Source: Algoriphagus yeomjeoni
GTDB taxonomy: Bacteria > Bacteroidota > Bacteroidia > Cytophagales > Cyclobacteriaceae
Direction: 5' to 3'
Assembly (NCBI RefSeq): GCF_003259505.1
Contig: NZ_QLLK01000014.1
Location: forward strand, 51,151-115,150
DNA: 64,000 bases
Shown piece by piece: positions 1 through 8,695 of the stretch. Within the stretch, counting starts at the first letter, position 1; every line of letters starts with the position of its first letter. The notes under the pieces were generated by a model. That model did not search any database and had not been told where the DNA came from. It worked only from the letters and a program-made list of their open reading frames with translations. Position numbers and translations under genes: made by a program.

Positions 1-2
1 TT

Positions 3-524
3 TTCCGGTTTATCTGGAATCTTATTTTTATTATTTCCTACCCGATCTTGGCGAGTTTTGGCTTGTTGTTTATTGGTGTGACTTACGTCTTCTCTTTACT
101 CTCGAGATTCCTGAACAGACTACGGCCTGAAGGGAAAAAGGTGGTTTTGAAAGAATCAGAATGGGAAGATTTGCCATATTCTGGAGAATTGTTAGAAGCC
201 AAATTGATCAAGCAAATCGTATTTGGACCCTCTGGATTTAAGTTTAGAAGGAAAGATGGGGTTCCGTCTGTTCTTTCAGATTATGTTTTTGGGAAAAAGG
301 TTCGGGTACTTGAGGAAGGATTTATTCTTGAGAAATGGAATAGCACAGAGTCTAAGGATTTACCTGATTTTGATATTTGTCTATATGATCCGGATGAGGA
401 TTCCTTGCGCTCGCTTACTACCATTAAATGCTTTGATTGGCATGTGTCTGAGAAAGTTGAGAATGAGCTTTCCTTCAAATGGTTTGATGGAACACAGGGT
501 GGTGAAGTGAAAGTTGCCCTTTGA
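3..524 (+). CDS. Membrane protein of unknown function, 5' end outside window
   Basis: The reading frame is open from the first bases of the window, so the true start lies upstream and only the 3' part is seen. The first ~35 readable residues are hydrophobic and rich in Phe, Ile and Leu (one or two membrane segments, ending at a basic R-F-L-N-R-L-R stretch, which suggests a cytoplasmic tail). About 130 soluble, acidic residues follow without a motif I recognise. A TTG at 48 could be called as a start, but it falls inside the hydrophobic stretch and is an unlikely choice. The TGA stop overlaps the ATG of the next gene (TGATG), which suggests translational coupling. Function unknown. Confidence 0.6.
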   Translation, partial: FRFIWNLIFIISYPILASFGLLFIGVTYVFSLLSRFLNRLRPEGKKVVLKESEWEDLPYSGELLEAKLIKQIVFGPSGFKFRRKDGVPSVLSDYVFGKKVRVLEEGFILEKWNSTESKDLPDFDICLYDPDEDSLRSLTTIKCFDWHVSEKVENELSFKWFDGTQGGEVKVAL

Positions 525-1351
525 TGCTGGATTTAAAGGGGTTTTTAGACGAAAAAGTTGAGCAATACAATAGGCCGGGATTTATTACGCTGGACCCAAT
601 TTCTATTCCCCATCGCTTTTCGAAGAAACAAGACATAGAAATTTCAGGATTCTTTGCTGCGATTTTGGCTTGGGGACAGCGAAAAACGATTATCAATAAG
701 TGCATAGAATTGTTTGAGATGATGGACAATGCTCCGCATGACTTTTTGCTGAATCATCAGGAAGATGACTTGAAGCCATTTCTGAATTTCAAGCATAGAA
801 CCTTCAATGATGTCGACACGCTTTATTTCATCCACTTTTTAAGTTGGTTTTACAAACGACATGAGTCACTTGAAGAAGCTTTTCTCCTTGGTCAAACTGG
901 AGATGTCGATTCAATGGAATCTATTTTAACGAAATTTCAAAAGTTTTTCTTTTCTCTACCTGATTCGCCTCATCGCACAAGAAAGCATATTGCCACACCT
1001 ACTAGAAAGGCTGCCTGCAAGCGTATTAATATGTATCTGCGCTGGATGGTGCGGGACGATGAAAAGGGAGTTGATTTTGGACTTTGGAAAAGAATCTCAC
1101 CAGCTCAGTTGATCTGCCCCTGTGATCTGCATGTGGATAGAGTAGGTCGAAAACTCGGTATGATTACCCGAAAGCAAACAGATTGGTTGACAGCTTTGGA
1201 GTTAACAGCGAAACTTCGGGAGTTTGACGCTGCTGATCCTGTTAAGTATGACTTTGCACTTTTTGGGCTAGGGGTGGAGGAGAAGTTTGGAGTAGGGAAT
1301 AATAGCTTGCCTATATTGATGAGCATTAAAAACTTTCCAATGTTTTTATAA
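524..1351 (+). CDS. TIGR02757 (DUF2400) family protein
   Basis: The sequence fits the TIGR02757/DUF2400 family of Bacteroidota and spirochaetes, about 275 residues, function not established. Typical features are the early segment I-S-G-F-F-A-A-I-L-A-W-G-Q-R and a late motif near residues 199-214, C-P-C-D-L-H-V-D-R-V-G-R-K-L-G-M. That motif resembles the helix-hairpin-helix region of DNA glycosylases (P-L-D-x-H-x-x-R), so a nucleic-acid role is conceivable but is only inference. I start at ATG 524, which overlaps the upstream stop; a TTG at 521 is the alternative. The 3' end overlaps the convergent DUF2071 gene by 6 bp. Confidence 0.8.
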   Translation: MLDLKGFLDEKVEQYNRPGFITLDPISIPHRFSKKQDIEISGFFAAILAWGQRKTIINKCIELFEMMDNAPHDFLLNHQEDDLKPFLNFKHRTFNDVDTLYFIHFLSWFYKRHESLEEAFLLGQTGDVDSMESILTKFQKFFFSLPDSPHRTRKHIATPTRKAACKRINMYLRWMVRDDEKGVDFGLWKRISPAQLICPCDLHVDRVGRKLGMITRKQTDWLTALELTAKLREFDAADPVKYDFALFGLGVEEKFGVGNNSLPILMSIKNFPMFL

Positions 1352-2074
1352 AGTGTTTTTGGTTCTTTTTATTCTTTTTAAACCTATCCATTCATGTTCT
1401 ATGTCCTTCATCAATAAAGCATTATCAAACTTTACTGACCCTTTAGGAAAGATACTCTGATCTTCAAAAAAGCTTGAATGAACTTTATCTACCTCTAATA
1501 GCGATAAATTCCAATTGTGTGCTTTTAACTCTAGTCCTTCGAATGTGTTTTTATCTGGAGAATATCCTACAGAGCCATTTTTGAAAAAATCGGATACAGA
1601 TTCTAAACTATTGAAAATACTTTTCTTATTCCATTCGGGGGTTTCTTTTGCTACAATTGACAAAGATGTTTTATCATCACTATGGAATGCAACTTTATAT
1701 TTTCCTTCAGCTTCTTCTACTGAGAACTCAGCTAGATGATGTACTCCTGGGAAAATAGTACCACCAGCCATTGCATTTAATTTCGATGATGTATCTCTTC
1801 TAGGTATATAAACACCTTCTTTTAACTCTCCATTTTCAATCCATTCAACGGCAATTCTATGCGCGCCATTTTCAGAAGATAATCCAATTTGTTTGGGAAG
1901 CCCAAACGGTCTAATTTCTTTAAGCCTAATTAAGCAAATACCCGCAATCCCTTTTCCATTAATCAGTTTAGGTTTGAATGGATCAGGTAAATAGCTTTCC
2001 AAAACTTCCTTATCAACCTGAAAGTTGATAAGGATGCGCCTGTCTATTATACCTTTTATGTTGGGTATTATCAT
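1346..2074 (-). CDS. DUF2071 domain-containing protein
   Basis: A 242-residue protein matching the DUF2071 family (YqjF-like, distantly related to the acetoacetate decarboxylase fold). Visible family traits are an N-terminal L-P-D-P-F segment, a conserved R-R-D-T-S-S-K-L-N stretch in the middle, and G-G-x-x-F-P-G-V-H-H. No catalytic role is established for the family; the fold is known, the reaction is not. It is the last gene of a minus-strand cluster, starting 17 bp after the ATP-grasp gene, and its stop overlaps the convergent DUF2400 gene by 6 bp, leaving no room for a separate terminator. Confidence 0.75.
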   Translation of the reverse strand: MIIPNIKGIIDRRILINFQVDKEVLESYLPDPFKPKLINGKGIAGICLIRLKEIRPFGLPKQIGLSSENGAHRIAVEWIENGELKEGVYIPRRDTSSKLNAMAGGTIFPGVHHLAEFSVEEAEGKYKVAFHSDDKTSLSIVAKETPEWNKKSIFNSLESVSDFFKNGSVGYSPDKNTFEGLELKAHNWNLSLLEVDKVHSSFFEDQSIFPKGSVKFDNALLMKDIEHEWIGLKRIKRTKNTL

Positions 2075-2091
2075 TCTAACAATTGACTTTG

Positions 2092-3309
2092 CTAATGAAA
2101 CTTCTTAAGCTCTGGCGCATCTGCTACCGTAGAGAACTCTCGAGCAATTCGCTCAGCATAATCATCCAAAAGCTGCATCACCCGATCCTGATTTTTTGAC
2201 TTTACAATCAAACCTGCATGGTATTCCAGTGGGACTCTAAAGTAAACCTCCGGATCGTCAAAACTGCTCAAATCTGGATGCTGGAATTTGGATAGGGTAA
2301 GCAAAATTCCAGCGTAGTTTTTAGACACTTTTGGAAGCTGGTATTTATATCCTTTAGCCAAGGCATCTTCAATTTTCGCCCATTCTGCCCAGAGATTAAT
2401 CCCTGTTGCCGCTTCCACCATTTCAGCCAAATGCGCTCCGCCGACACGGGATGAAGTTTCCAAAAAGTAAATTTCCCCATCTTCATGAGACTTGATGAAT
2501 TCTGTATGAGTAGCTCCAGACTTCATTCCAAATGCCTTCATGACCGCTGTATTTGCTTTTTTGATTGCCTTTTCATCAGTTGAGCCAAACTTGAGATTTG
2601 CCGAACGGAAAATCCCTCCTCCTTGGGAGATTTCCATTGGAGTGGACAAATACTTGGATACAGAGCAGAAAAGATTTCTCCCATCCAGCATCAATCCATC
2701 TGCATGATATACGTCCCCGGGTTTGAAATGCTCCACTAGGTAATAGAGTCTATTATCTCCTAATTGATGAATGTTTTCCCAAAGAGATTCCTTGTCATGA
2801 ACCTTGATGATGCCATGAGCGGATGCTTCAGATCTTGGTTTTAGTACCCATGGAGCAGGGATATGATCCGCAAACTGATTGATATCATCGTCATTGAAAA
2901 GTGGTGCAAATGCCGGGACTTTTATATCTGAGTCATGTGCTTTGATCCGCATGGCAAGTTTGTCGCGAAAGAAACGGCCTGTAGTCTGACCCATCCCTGG
3001 GATTCTCAGGCTTTCACGTAGAAAAGTTGCCTTTTCTACATCGTAATCATCAAGGGCGACGATGCTTTCGATTTTATGATTTTTCATCAAACCTCCCACA
3101 CCTTTCATCAGTAGTTCTAGGTCCCAGTCTAAATCCTGACCAGGCATATAGAAAATCTCATCGATGTACTCAAATGCCCAAGGCTTGTCTTTCAGCTTTT
3201 CGGAAGTGATCAAAAATACCCGATTGCCTTGCTTCTTGAGTTGTGTTAGAAATGCATTCCCTTTGAAAAAATTAGAAATGCATAGAAAAGTCTTGCCTTG
3301 ATCACCCAT
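2092..3309 (-). CDS. ATP-grasp domain-containing protein (carboxylate-amine ligase type)
   Basis: A 405-residue protein with ATP-grasp architecture: an N-terminal Rossmann-like pre-ATP-grasp part (to about residue 110), then the ATP-binding lobes with P-W-V-L-K-P-R-S-E-A-S-A-H-G near residues 153-166 (the Lys and glycine-rich loop that hold ATP), and the metal-binding region near E-T-S-S-R-V-G-G-A-H. Such enzymes activate a carboxylate with ATP and join it to an amine or thiol; the substrate cannot be read from sequence. It sits 2 bp after an M17 aminopeptidase, so a peptide or amino-acid conjugate substrate is plausible but inferred. Confidence 0.75.
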   Translation of the reverse strand: MGDQGKTFLCISNFFKGNAFLTQLKKQGNRVFLITSEKLKDKPWAFEYIDEIFYMPGQDLDWDLELLMKGVGGLMKNHKIESIVALDDYDVEKATFLRESLRIPGMGQTTGRFFRDKLAMRIKAHDSDIKVPAFAPLFNDDDINQFADHIPAPWVLKPRSEASAHGIIKVHDKESLWENIHQLGDNRLYYLVEHFKPGDVYHADGLMLDGRNLFCSVSKYLSTPMEISQGGGIFRSANLKFGSTDEKAIKKANTAVMKAFGMKSGATHTEFIKSHEDGEIYFLETSSRVGGAHLAEMVEAATGINLWAEWAKIEDALAKGYKYQLPKVSKNYAGILLTLSKFQHPDLSSFDDPEVYFRVPLEYHAGLIVKSKNQDRVMQLLDDYAERIAREFSTVADAPELKKFH

Positions 3310-3311
3310 AA

Positions 3312-4739
3312 TTACAATTGATTTTCGATGAATTTAAGTAATAATTGGACTCCAAAAGCAGTTCCTGATTTGGTCTTTGCAAATTCACTGTCCCCGAATG
3401 CCACGCCTGCAATGTCTAAATGCGCCCAGTATGGATGCTCGTGGATAAAAGCTTCTAAAAATTTAGCCGCTGTGATTGCTCCAGCGATAGGTTTCCCGTG
3501 ATAGTTTTTGATGTCTGCTATCTCTGAGTCCATTTCGGATCTATAGCTTTCCCACATAGGAAGAGGCCATACTTTCTCACCAGACTGCATTCCAGCTTCT
3601 CGAAGTAAATCTGAAATTGTATCTGAATTGGAAAAAAGAGCGCCACATTCGTAGCCGAAAGTTCCCACGCTACTTCCTGTCAAAGTTGCCAAATCAATAA
3701 GCTGATCTACTTGATAATTTTTCACCAAATAAGACAAGCCATCGGCCAAGATCAAGCGACCTTCCGCATCCGTATCGATCACTTCTATGCTCAATCCAGC
3801 GTGAGAACCGATGACTTCTGAAGGTAGATAGGCATCTTTGTCAACCGAATTTTCTACCGCTGGAACGATGGCCGTGAGATTAATTGGAAGCTTGAGTGAA
3901 GCGATAAGCTGCGTAGCTGCCAAAACTGCGGCAGCTCCTCCCATGTCAGATTTCATATAAACCATCCCTTGGGTTTTGATATTCAAGCCTCCAGTGTCGA
4001 ACGTAACTCCCTTGCCAACCAATCCCAAATGGGATTTTGCATTAGGGCTTCTGTACTCCATAATGATGAATTTTGGAGCTTTTGCGCTACCACGTGCTAC
4101 TGCCAAAAACGCATCCAAACCTTCTTCTTTTGCCTTTTTCTGATCAAAAATCTTAACCTCAAAACCATATTCTTCTCCTGATTTTTTGGCCCAATCTGCC
4201 AAATAGGCTGGTGTGATTACATTCGGAGGCAAGTCAACCAATTTGAATCCTTCGATTTTGGCTGCCGCAATTTTGGCTGCTCGATCAAGTGTTTTCTCTA
4301 ATCCCGACTCTTGGGAAATCACTGAGACTTCTAGCTCTGCGAAATCTTTTTGATCTTCTTTCTTTTGCTTGAAAAAACCAATGTTATAAGCTCCAAGTTG
4401 AAAACCAACCAATGCACTTTCAATTAATTCGGTTGAGAATTCGGCAGAAAAATCGATAGAAACGGATTTTTCTACCAGATCTTTATTTTTGGAAAGAACT
4501 CTTCGAAATGACTTTTCAATGCTTGAGACATCTGTTTTTTCTCCCAAGCCTATCAATAAAACTAACCTACCACCGATTTCTAATTGATAGGAAGAATCCT
4601 TTTTCCCAGAGAAAATCGAGGGATTTACTGACTTACCCCCTAGTTTTTCCTTGAGTAGTTCTGACCAGTTAGAACCCACCACAGGGATGATTAAAAGTCC
4701 TGAATTATTCCTAGAGTTTGACTGAATATTGAATTTCAT
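3312..4739 (-). CDS. Leucyl aminopeptidase family protein (M17)
   Basis: A 475-residue cytosolic M17 aminopeptidase, removing N-terminal residues from peptides with two divalent metals. The C-terminal catalytic domain shows G-K-G-V-T-F-D-T-G-G (metal and active-site Lys segment) and the diagnostic D-T-D-A-E-G-R-L (the usual N-T-D-A-E-G-R with Asp for the first Asn), followed by A-D-G-L-S-Y. The N-terminal ~160 residues are the variable macro-like domain of the family. Length is usual for M17. It is third in the minus-strand cluster, 18 bp after the esterase gene and 2 bp before the ATP-grasp gene, so coexpression is likely. Confidence 0.9.
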   Translation of the reverse strand: MKFNIQSNSRNNSGLLIIPVVGSNWSELLKEKLGGKSVNPSIFSGKKDSSYQLEIGGRLVLLIGLGEKTDVSSIEKSFRRVLSKNKDLVEKSVSIDFSAEFSTELIESALVGFQLGAYNIGFFKQKKEDQKDFAELEVSVISQESGLEKTLDRAAKIAAAKIEGFKLVDLPPNVITPAYLADWAKKSGEEYGFEVKIFDQKKAKEEGLDAFLAVARGSAKAPKFIIMEYRSPNAKSHLGLVGKGVTFDTGGLNIKTQGMVYMKSDMGGAAAVLAATQLIASLKLPINLTAIVPAVENSVDKDAYLPSEVIGSHAGLSIEVIDTDAEGRLILADGLSYLVKNYQVDQLIDLATLTGSSVGTFGYECGALFSNSDTISDLLREAGMQSGEKVWPLPMWESYRSEMDSEIADIKNYHGKPIAGAITAAKFLEAFIHEHPYWAHLDIAGVAFGDSEFAKTKSGTAFGVQLLLKFIENQL

Positions 4740-4757
4740 AAGGTGGCGCTTTCGCTT

Positions 4758-5888
4758 TTAATCTTCTTTAGTGCTGAAAAAGAGCCATTCTATGGCTTTT
4801 GGGAACTCATCACTCCAATAAGTCTCGTTGTGTTTTCCGTCTTCATTGATGCTAAGATGGACTTTCATTTTGCCTTTTAAGCTTTCCCGTTTGAGTAAGC
4901 GTTTTCGGAATTTGGTAACATGCTTGACCATGGTTTCACTTTCATCTCCACCTGCATAGAGGTATAGTCTGGTTTCCTGAGGTTCAAAGAAGTCAATAAA
5001 GCCCAGCTTGATTTTTGGGATAACCCAGAGGGAAGGAGAAAAAACCATCAACTTGCCAAATACTTCTGGATAGATCAGGCCTGAAAATATACTGACCAAA
5101 CCGCCCATGGAGCTTCCTCCAATTCCGGTGAATTCCCGCTCAGGTTTGGTTCTGTAGGTTTTATCTACAAATGGCTTTAAAGTATCTGTTATAAACCGAA
5201 TGTATTTCTTCCCGCTTCCGATTCCCAGCACCGTTTTGCCTACATTATATTCCTGCAGTCGCTCAGATTCCCCATGCTCCACAGCGATGATGATGATCTT
5301 GCCAATGTTATAATCGGACATCACAGCCAGCTTTTTATCTATCTGCCAGTTTCCAAATTCAGCATTTTCATTGAAAAGGTTTTGAGCATCATGAAGGTAA
5401 AGCACCGGGTAGTTTTCCTCGCTGGTATTGTAATCATGAGGTAAAAGCGCCCATACTTTTCGGGTTTTGTTGAGCTGAGGGATTTCAAATTCCTCAGAAA
5501 TCAATCGAATAATTGGAAGTTGGCTTGGTCGATAAGGGAGCCAGTTTTTACGCCATTTTGCTACTTTTTCTGTTTTAGTTGCTTTATCGTTATTCCAAAC
5601 CCTGTTTGGTGTACGGTTGCCATAGCGATCTATTTCTACTTCAGACCAGTCGCCTTTTGTGAATTTATAGATTAACTCTTTCTCGAATTCTGGCCCTTCA
5701 GGAAATGTGAACTCATACTTTCCTTTGGAGATTTTCTTCATCAGAAAACGCCGATCCTGAGTAGTCCAATTATTGAAATTTCCAGATAAATAGACCGGTC
5801 TATCATCATCATCGGAGGTATTCAGTAGTATGGTTTTCGCGGTTTTAATTTGAGGTGTTGAAGTTTTTACTTGTGGTTCAGAATTCAT
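4758..5888 (-). CDS. Alpha/beta hydrolase, Fes-like esterase with N-terminal glycogen-binding-like domain
   Basis: A 376-residue protein in two parts. Residues ~15-90 look like an E-set/CBM48 domain (V-Y-L-S-G-N-F-N-N-W, then a beta-rich stretch). Residues ~115-376 form an esterase of the enterochelin-esterase/esterase D type, with nucleophile elbow G-G-S-S-M-G-G (S260 by my count), L-Y-L-H-D-A-Q-N near 164-170 and a late H-N-E-T-Y-W that probably carries the catalytic His. No signal peptide is visible, so it is probably cytosolic. Substrate unknown; a siderophore ester or sugar ester is possible. It sits between aceK and the aminopeptidase on the same strand. Confidence 0.8.
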   Translation of the reverse strand: MNSEPQVKTSTPQIKTAKTILLNTSDDDDRPVYLSGNFNNWTTQDRRFLMKKISKGKYEFTFPEGPEFEKELIYKFTKGDWSEVEIDRYGNRTPNRVWNNDKATKTEKVAKWRKNWLPYRPSQLPIIRLISEEFEIPQLNKTRKVWALLPHDYNTSEENYPVLYLHDAQNLFNENAEFGNWQIDKKLAVMSDYNIGKIIIIAVEHGESERLQEYNVGKTVLGIGSGKKYIRFITDTLKPFVDKTYRTKPEREFTGIGGSSMGGLVSIFSGLIYPEVFGKLMVFSPSLWVIPKIKLGFIDFFEPQETRLYLYAGGDESETMVKHVTKFRKRLLKRESLKGKMKVHLSINEDGKHNETYWSDEFPKAIEWLFFSTKED

Positions 5889-5965
5889 TCAGTGGGTGAT
5901 TATGGGTAAAACCCAGAATGCAAAAATAACTGTTGCGCAGATAGCAAAGAAATAAACTTCAGATC

Positions 5966-7693
5966 TTAAATCATTTCCTCAGGTCGGAAGCGGATTTCGT
6001 CCGGGTAGGGGAAAGCATGAATTAATTCACCGCCTGTGATTCTTTGCTGGATTTCCTGCCAATACAAAGGGTCGAAAAGATCCTTATGATAGGTTAGAAA
6101 GTGTTCCTTGAGATCCTTTCTACCTATCATCCATCTTTGGAAATCCTCTGGGAATACATCGTTTTTGGCAATGGAATACCAAGGTTCTGAAGCATAAATT
6201 TGCTCATAAGTTTCGGCTTTTGGCTTGACTCGGAAATTCATATCGGTCAGAAACTCGATCTCATCGTAATCGTAAAAAATCACCCGCTTTTGACGCGTCA
6301 GCCCAAAATTCTTGGTCATCATATCGCCTGGAAAAATATTTGCCTGTGCCAACTGTAGGATAGATCTCCCATAATCTTCTACTGCTTTCAACCCTTCTTC
6401 TGTGTTGCAATGCTCCAGGAACAGATTTAAAGGCTCCATTCTTCTTTCTGTATATAAGTGTTTGATAATTAAATGAGTTTCGGTAATTTTTAAAAGTGAG
6501 TTAGTGGTTTTTCGGAGCTCAATCATTAACTCCTTGCTGATTCTTCCGATCGGAATTTTGAAGTATTCAAATTCATGCGTATCAGCCATTCTACCCACAC
6601 GGTCATGGAGGGAAACCAATTTATATTTACCCTTCACCTCTTGTCTAGTCATAGTTTTCGGTGGTTCAAAGTGATCCTTTATCATTTTGAAAACTATATT
6701 GAGAGAGGGTAAAGTGAATACCGTCATCACCATTCCTTTGATTCCTGCAGCTATTTCAAACTGATCTTCGCTAGCATCTATGTGATGAAGGAAGTCCCGG
6801 TAAAATAAAGTCTTACCATGTTTATTGAATCCAATGGCATTGTAGAGTTCATGGATTTTTTTGTGTGGTATGACAGAGTTGAGAAAGCTGACTACCTGAG
6901 AGGGGATTTCAGCTTCTACCATAAAGTAGGAACGAGTAAAGCTGAACATGCTACTCATCAAGTTGGGATCAAAAATCAAAGTATCCACAAATACTCCTTT
7001 TTTTCCGTGTACAACCGGGATAATAAAAGGCATCCATTTATGACCAAGAAAGGTCCTGCCTATAAGATAAGCTGCTTTATTCCTGTAAAAAACCGACCTC
7101 AAAATTTGAGTTTTGGTATCTGGACCTACTCGGTATCTTGTTAAAATGACATTCTTTACACTGCTAATTAAAAATTTGATATCCTGCTCTTTATCCATAA
7201 AGGGAGCTCCGAAATCGTAATCATCCAATATTTGGCGGATATTTTTCTCCAAACCTAAGAAGGAAGGATAGGTTCTCAAAAGTTCTTCAGACTCTCTTAC
7301 TTCGCAGGAGTCATACCCTTCCATGACAAACATCAAATCTTCATCGATGGTCATTTTCGGGAAGCTTTTTCTAATCACAGAATTAAAAAAAGTTTCTGCG
7401 ATTTCCTTATCCAGTCGTTCTGTGATAAGTTTTTGATAAGTGGATTTTATTTTCATCCAGCTCTCAGCATCAGCTGCTAATTCTTCCAATAATTCAGTAC
7501 AGTCATGAGCTAATGGGAAAAGTAGGTCTTTGTATAGTCGAAGTCTTTGTTTGTTATTCAGATGGGTGGCATGCCAAGCTTTTTCACTGAAATATTGCGG
7601 TGCGAGTCGGGTGTAGGTATTGAATAACTCCATGTAGGTGATAAACCCAACGTAAATTTTATTAGCGACTTGCTGTGGCAGGTTCGAGTTCAT
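5966..7693 (-). CDS. aceK: Bifunctional isocitrate dehydrogenase kinase/phosphatase AceK
   Basis: A 575-residue protein that aligns in memory along its whole length with proteobacterial AceK (578 residues in E. coli). Shared stretches include E-x-F-F-N-S-V, L-F-Y-R-N-K-A-A-Y-L-I-G, A-R/T-R-S-Y-F-M-V, K-H-G-K-T, I-K-D-H-F-x-P, H-D-R-V-G-R-M-A-D-T, N-I-F-P-G-D-M and Y-D-Y-D-E-I. AceK phosphorylates and dephosphorylates isocitrate dehydrogenase to steer carbon into the glyoxylate bypass on acetate or fatty acids. No aceA or aceB is adjacent; instead it heads a minus-strand cluster with an esterase. AceK is mainly a proteobacterial family, so transfer into the lineage is possible. Confidence 0.95.
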   Translation of the reverse strand: MNSNLPQQVANKIYVGFITYMELFNTYTRLAPQYFSEKAWHATHLNNKQRLRLYKDLLFPLAHDCTELLEELAADAESWMKIKSTYQKLITERLDKEIAETFFNSVIRKSFPKMTIDEDLMFVMEGYDSCEVRESEELLRTYPSFLGLEKNIRQILDDYDFGAPFMDKEQDIKFLISSVKNVILTRYRVGPDTKTQILRSVFYRNKAAYLIGRTFLGHKWMPFIIPVVHGKKGVFVDTLIFDPNLMSSMFSFTRSYFMVEAEIPSQVVSFLNSVIPHKKIHELYNAIGFNKHGKTLFYRDFLHHIDASEDQFEIAAGIKGMVMTVFTLPSLNIVFKMIKDHFEPPKTMTRQEVKGKYKLVSLHDRVGRMADTHEFEYFKIPIGRISKELMIELRKTTNSLLKITETHLIIKHLYTERRMEPLNLFLEHCNTEEGLKAVEDYGRSILQLAQANIFPGDMMTKNFGLTRQKRVIFYDYDEIEFLTDMNFRVKPKAETYEQIYASEPWYSIAKNDVFPEDFQRWMIGRKDLKEHFLTYHKDLFDPLYWQEIQQRITGGELIHAFPYPDEIRFRPEEMI

Positions 7694-7844
7694 AGATATG
7701 GACTGTTCAGACTGAGAGTAAAAGCAAAAAAATAATTAGAAAATTTTTATCGATCAGCTAAGATATAATTTCATTGATTTTTAAGGGTTTAGAATATAAA
7801 ATCTTTCGGAAAATAAAATTTTGAAAATCTTTCGCAATCGATTG

Positions 7845-7876
7845 TTTGGTGGATATGAAAACATTTTCTAATTTTC
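7845..7876 (+). promoter_or_regulatory. Candidate Bacteroidota sigma-A promoter
   Basis: TTTG at 7845-7848 and TAATTTTC at 7869-7876, separated by 20 bp. The consensus is TTTG-N19-21-TAnnTTTG, so one position of the -7 box deviates. Predicted transcription start is near 7880-7884, exactly at the first hairpin of the candidate RNA. Confidence 0.45.
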
Positions 7877-7879
7877 GCA

Positions 7880-7961
7880 GGTATTCAAAAAACGAATATC
7901 TACAATAGGTTTAATAGGTTTGAGAGCAGGAAAAGGTTGGAACAATGTTCCAACCTTTTTT
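7880..7961 (+). ncRNA. Candidate small RNA or attenuated leader
   Basis: Between the promoter-like boxes and the terminator lies ~80 nt without an ORF. It starts with a 7-bp stem (GGTATTC 7880-7886 with GAATATC 7894-7900, one G-U pair, loop AAAAAAC), continues with two tandem copies of AATAGGTTT (7904-7921) and ends in the terminator. The layout is that of a short independent RNA; alternatively it is a 5' leader controlling the lipoprotein gene at 8010 by premature termination. I do not recognise a known family. Confidence 0.45.
7931..7961 (+). terminator. Intrinsic terminator with no gene in front of it
   Basis: GGTTGGAAC (7935-7943), loop AAT, GTTCCAACC (7947-7955), then TTTTTT. Stem of 9 bp flanked by A and T tracts. 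No plus-strand gene ends upstream within this gap and no minus-strand gene ends here, so it must close a non-coding transcript or act as an attenuator. Confidence 0.75.
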
Positions 7962-8009
7962 GATTTTTAGTCGTCCTGACTTAGCTTAACCTTCTGAATT
8001 AAATCTTCC

Positions 8010-8693
8010 ATGAGGAGTCCGAAATTTACACTTACTTATTTTGCCATATTAAGCATTGCTTTTTTATCACTGATGGCTTGCGAGAGCAATGAAAAACAAA
8101 TCAATGAGGGTATTGAAAATAGCACTGCTGCTGAGGAAGAAATAAGTCGCAACAGGGCGCTTATCGATGTAGCACTTGCTCAAAATAAAAATTGGTATAC
8201 TCACTGGAGCAGTGACCTAGGTGAATTTGACGCCTCTCAGTTTGAATTGATGATGACTGATTCTATAGATCCAATGGAAATGCCAGAGCGAAATCCAATT
8301 CTCAAAGGAGATCCACTTTTCCCGTATCAGATTCCTCATCCAACAGGCAATGGTACGATAGATATTTATAGCTACAAGGTTGAAGCTCAGGAAGCTGTGG
8401 GTGAGCCATTCCTCAATCCTGATTCGGAGGTAGTTTGGTACAGAGAAGATGGGATGAAAGAACGCTTACTTTTTATGGGGCCTTCCGGGATGTTTGAGGA
8501 TGGTATGTGGCTAAATGCAGAGGAATTTTTAGTGTTTGGGTATTTTCAGGAAGAAGCAGGATACAGACCCATGGCATGGATCATCAATGTAGAAAGTCAT
8601 AAGTTGCGGCAATTTCAATTTGCCAAGGTTTCGCAGACTTATGAGTCACATTCTTACATCAATAAGAAAATTAAACAGATAGACTTAAGTTAA
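8010..8693 (+). CDS. Lipoprotein of unknown function
   Basis: A 227-residue protein with a lipoprotein signal: basic start, hydrophobic core and lipobox L-M-A-C near residue 24, followed by S-N-E. The mature part has no domain I recognise; a Trp-rich stretch (N-W-Y-T-H-W) near residue 50 and a final segment ending in lysines are visible. It is presumably anchored in the outer or inner membrane facing the periplasm. Its stop is 2 bp before the CoA pyrophosphatase start, so the two are likely cotranscribed. A terminator-like hairpin 50 bp upstream may attenuate its expression. Confidence 0.75.
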   Translation: MRSPKFTLTYFAILSIAFLSLMACESNEKQINEGIENSTAAEEEISRNRALIDVALAQNKNWYTHWSSDLGEFDASQFELMMTDSIDPMEMPERNPILKGDPLFPYQIPHPTGNGTIDIYSYKVEAQEAVGEPFLNPDSEVVWYREDGMKERLLFMGPSGMFEDGMWLNAEEFLVFGYFQEEAGYRPMAWIINVESHKLRQFQFAKVSQTYESHSYINKKIKQIDLS

Positions 8694-8695
8694 AA

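Larger units (their letters stand above)
7694..8009. other. Divergent intergenic region with candidate small RNA
   Basis: This 316-bp, AT-rich gap separates aceK (minus) from the lipoprotein gene (plus). It contains no ORF I would defend. The left half shows nothing recognisable apart from presumably the aceK promoter. The right half holds a promoter-like pair, a hairpin, a 9-bp tandem repeat and a strong terminator, listed separately. Confidence 0.6.
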
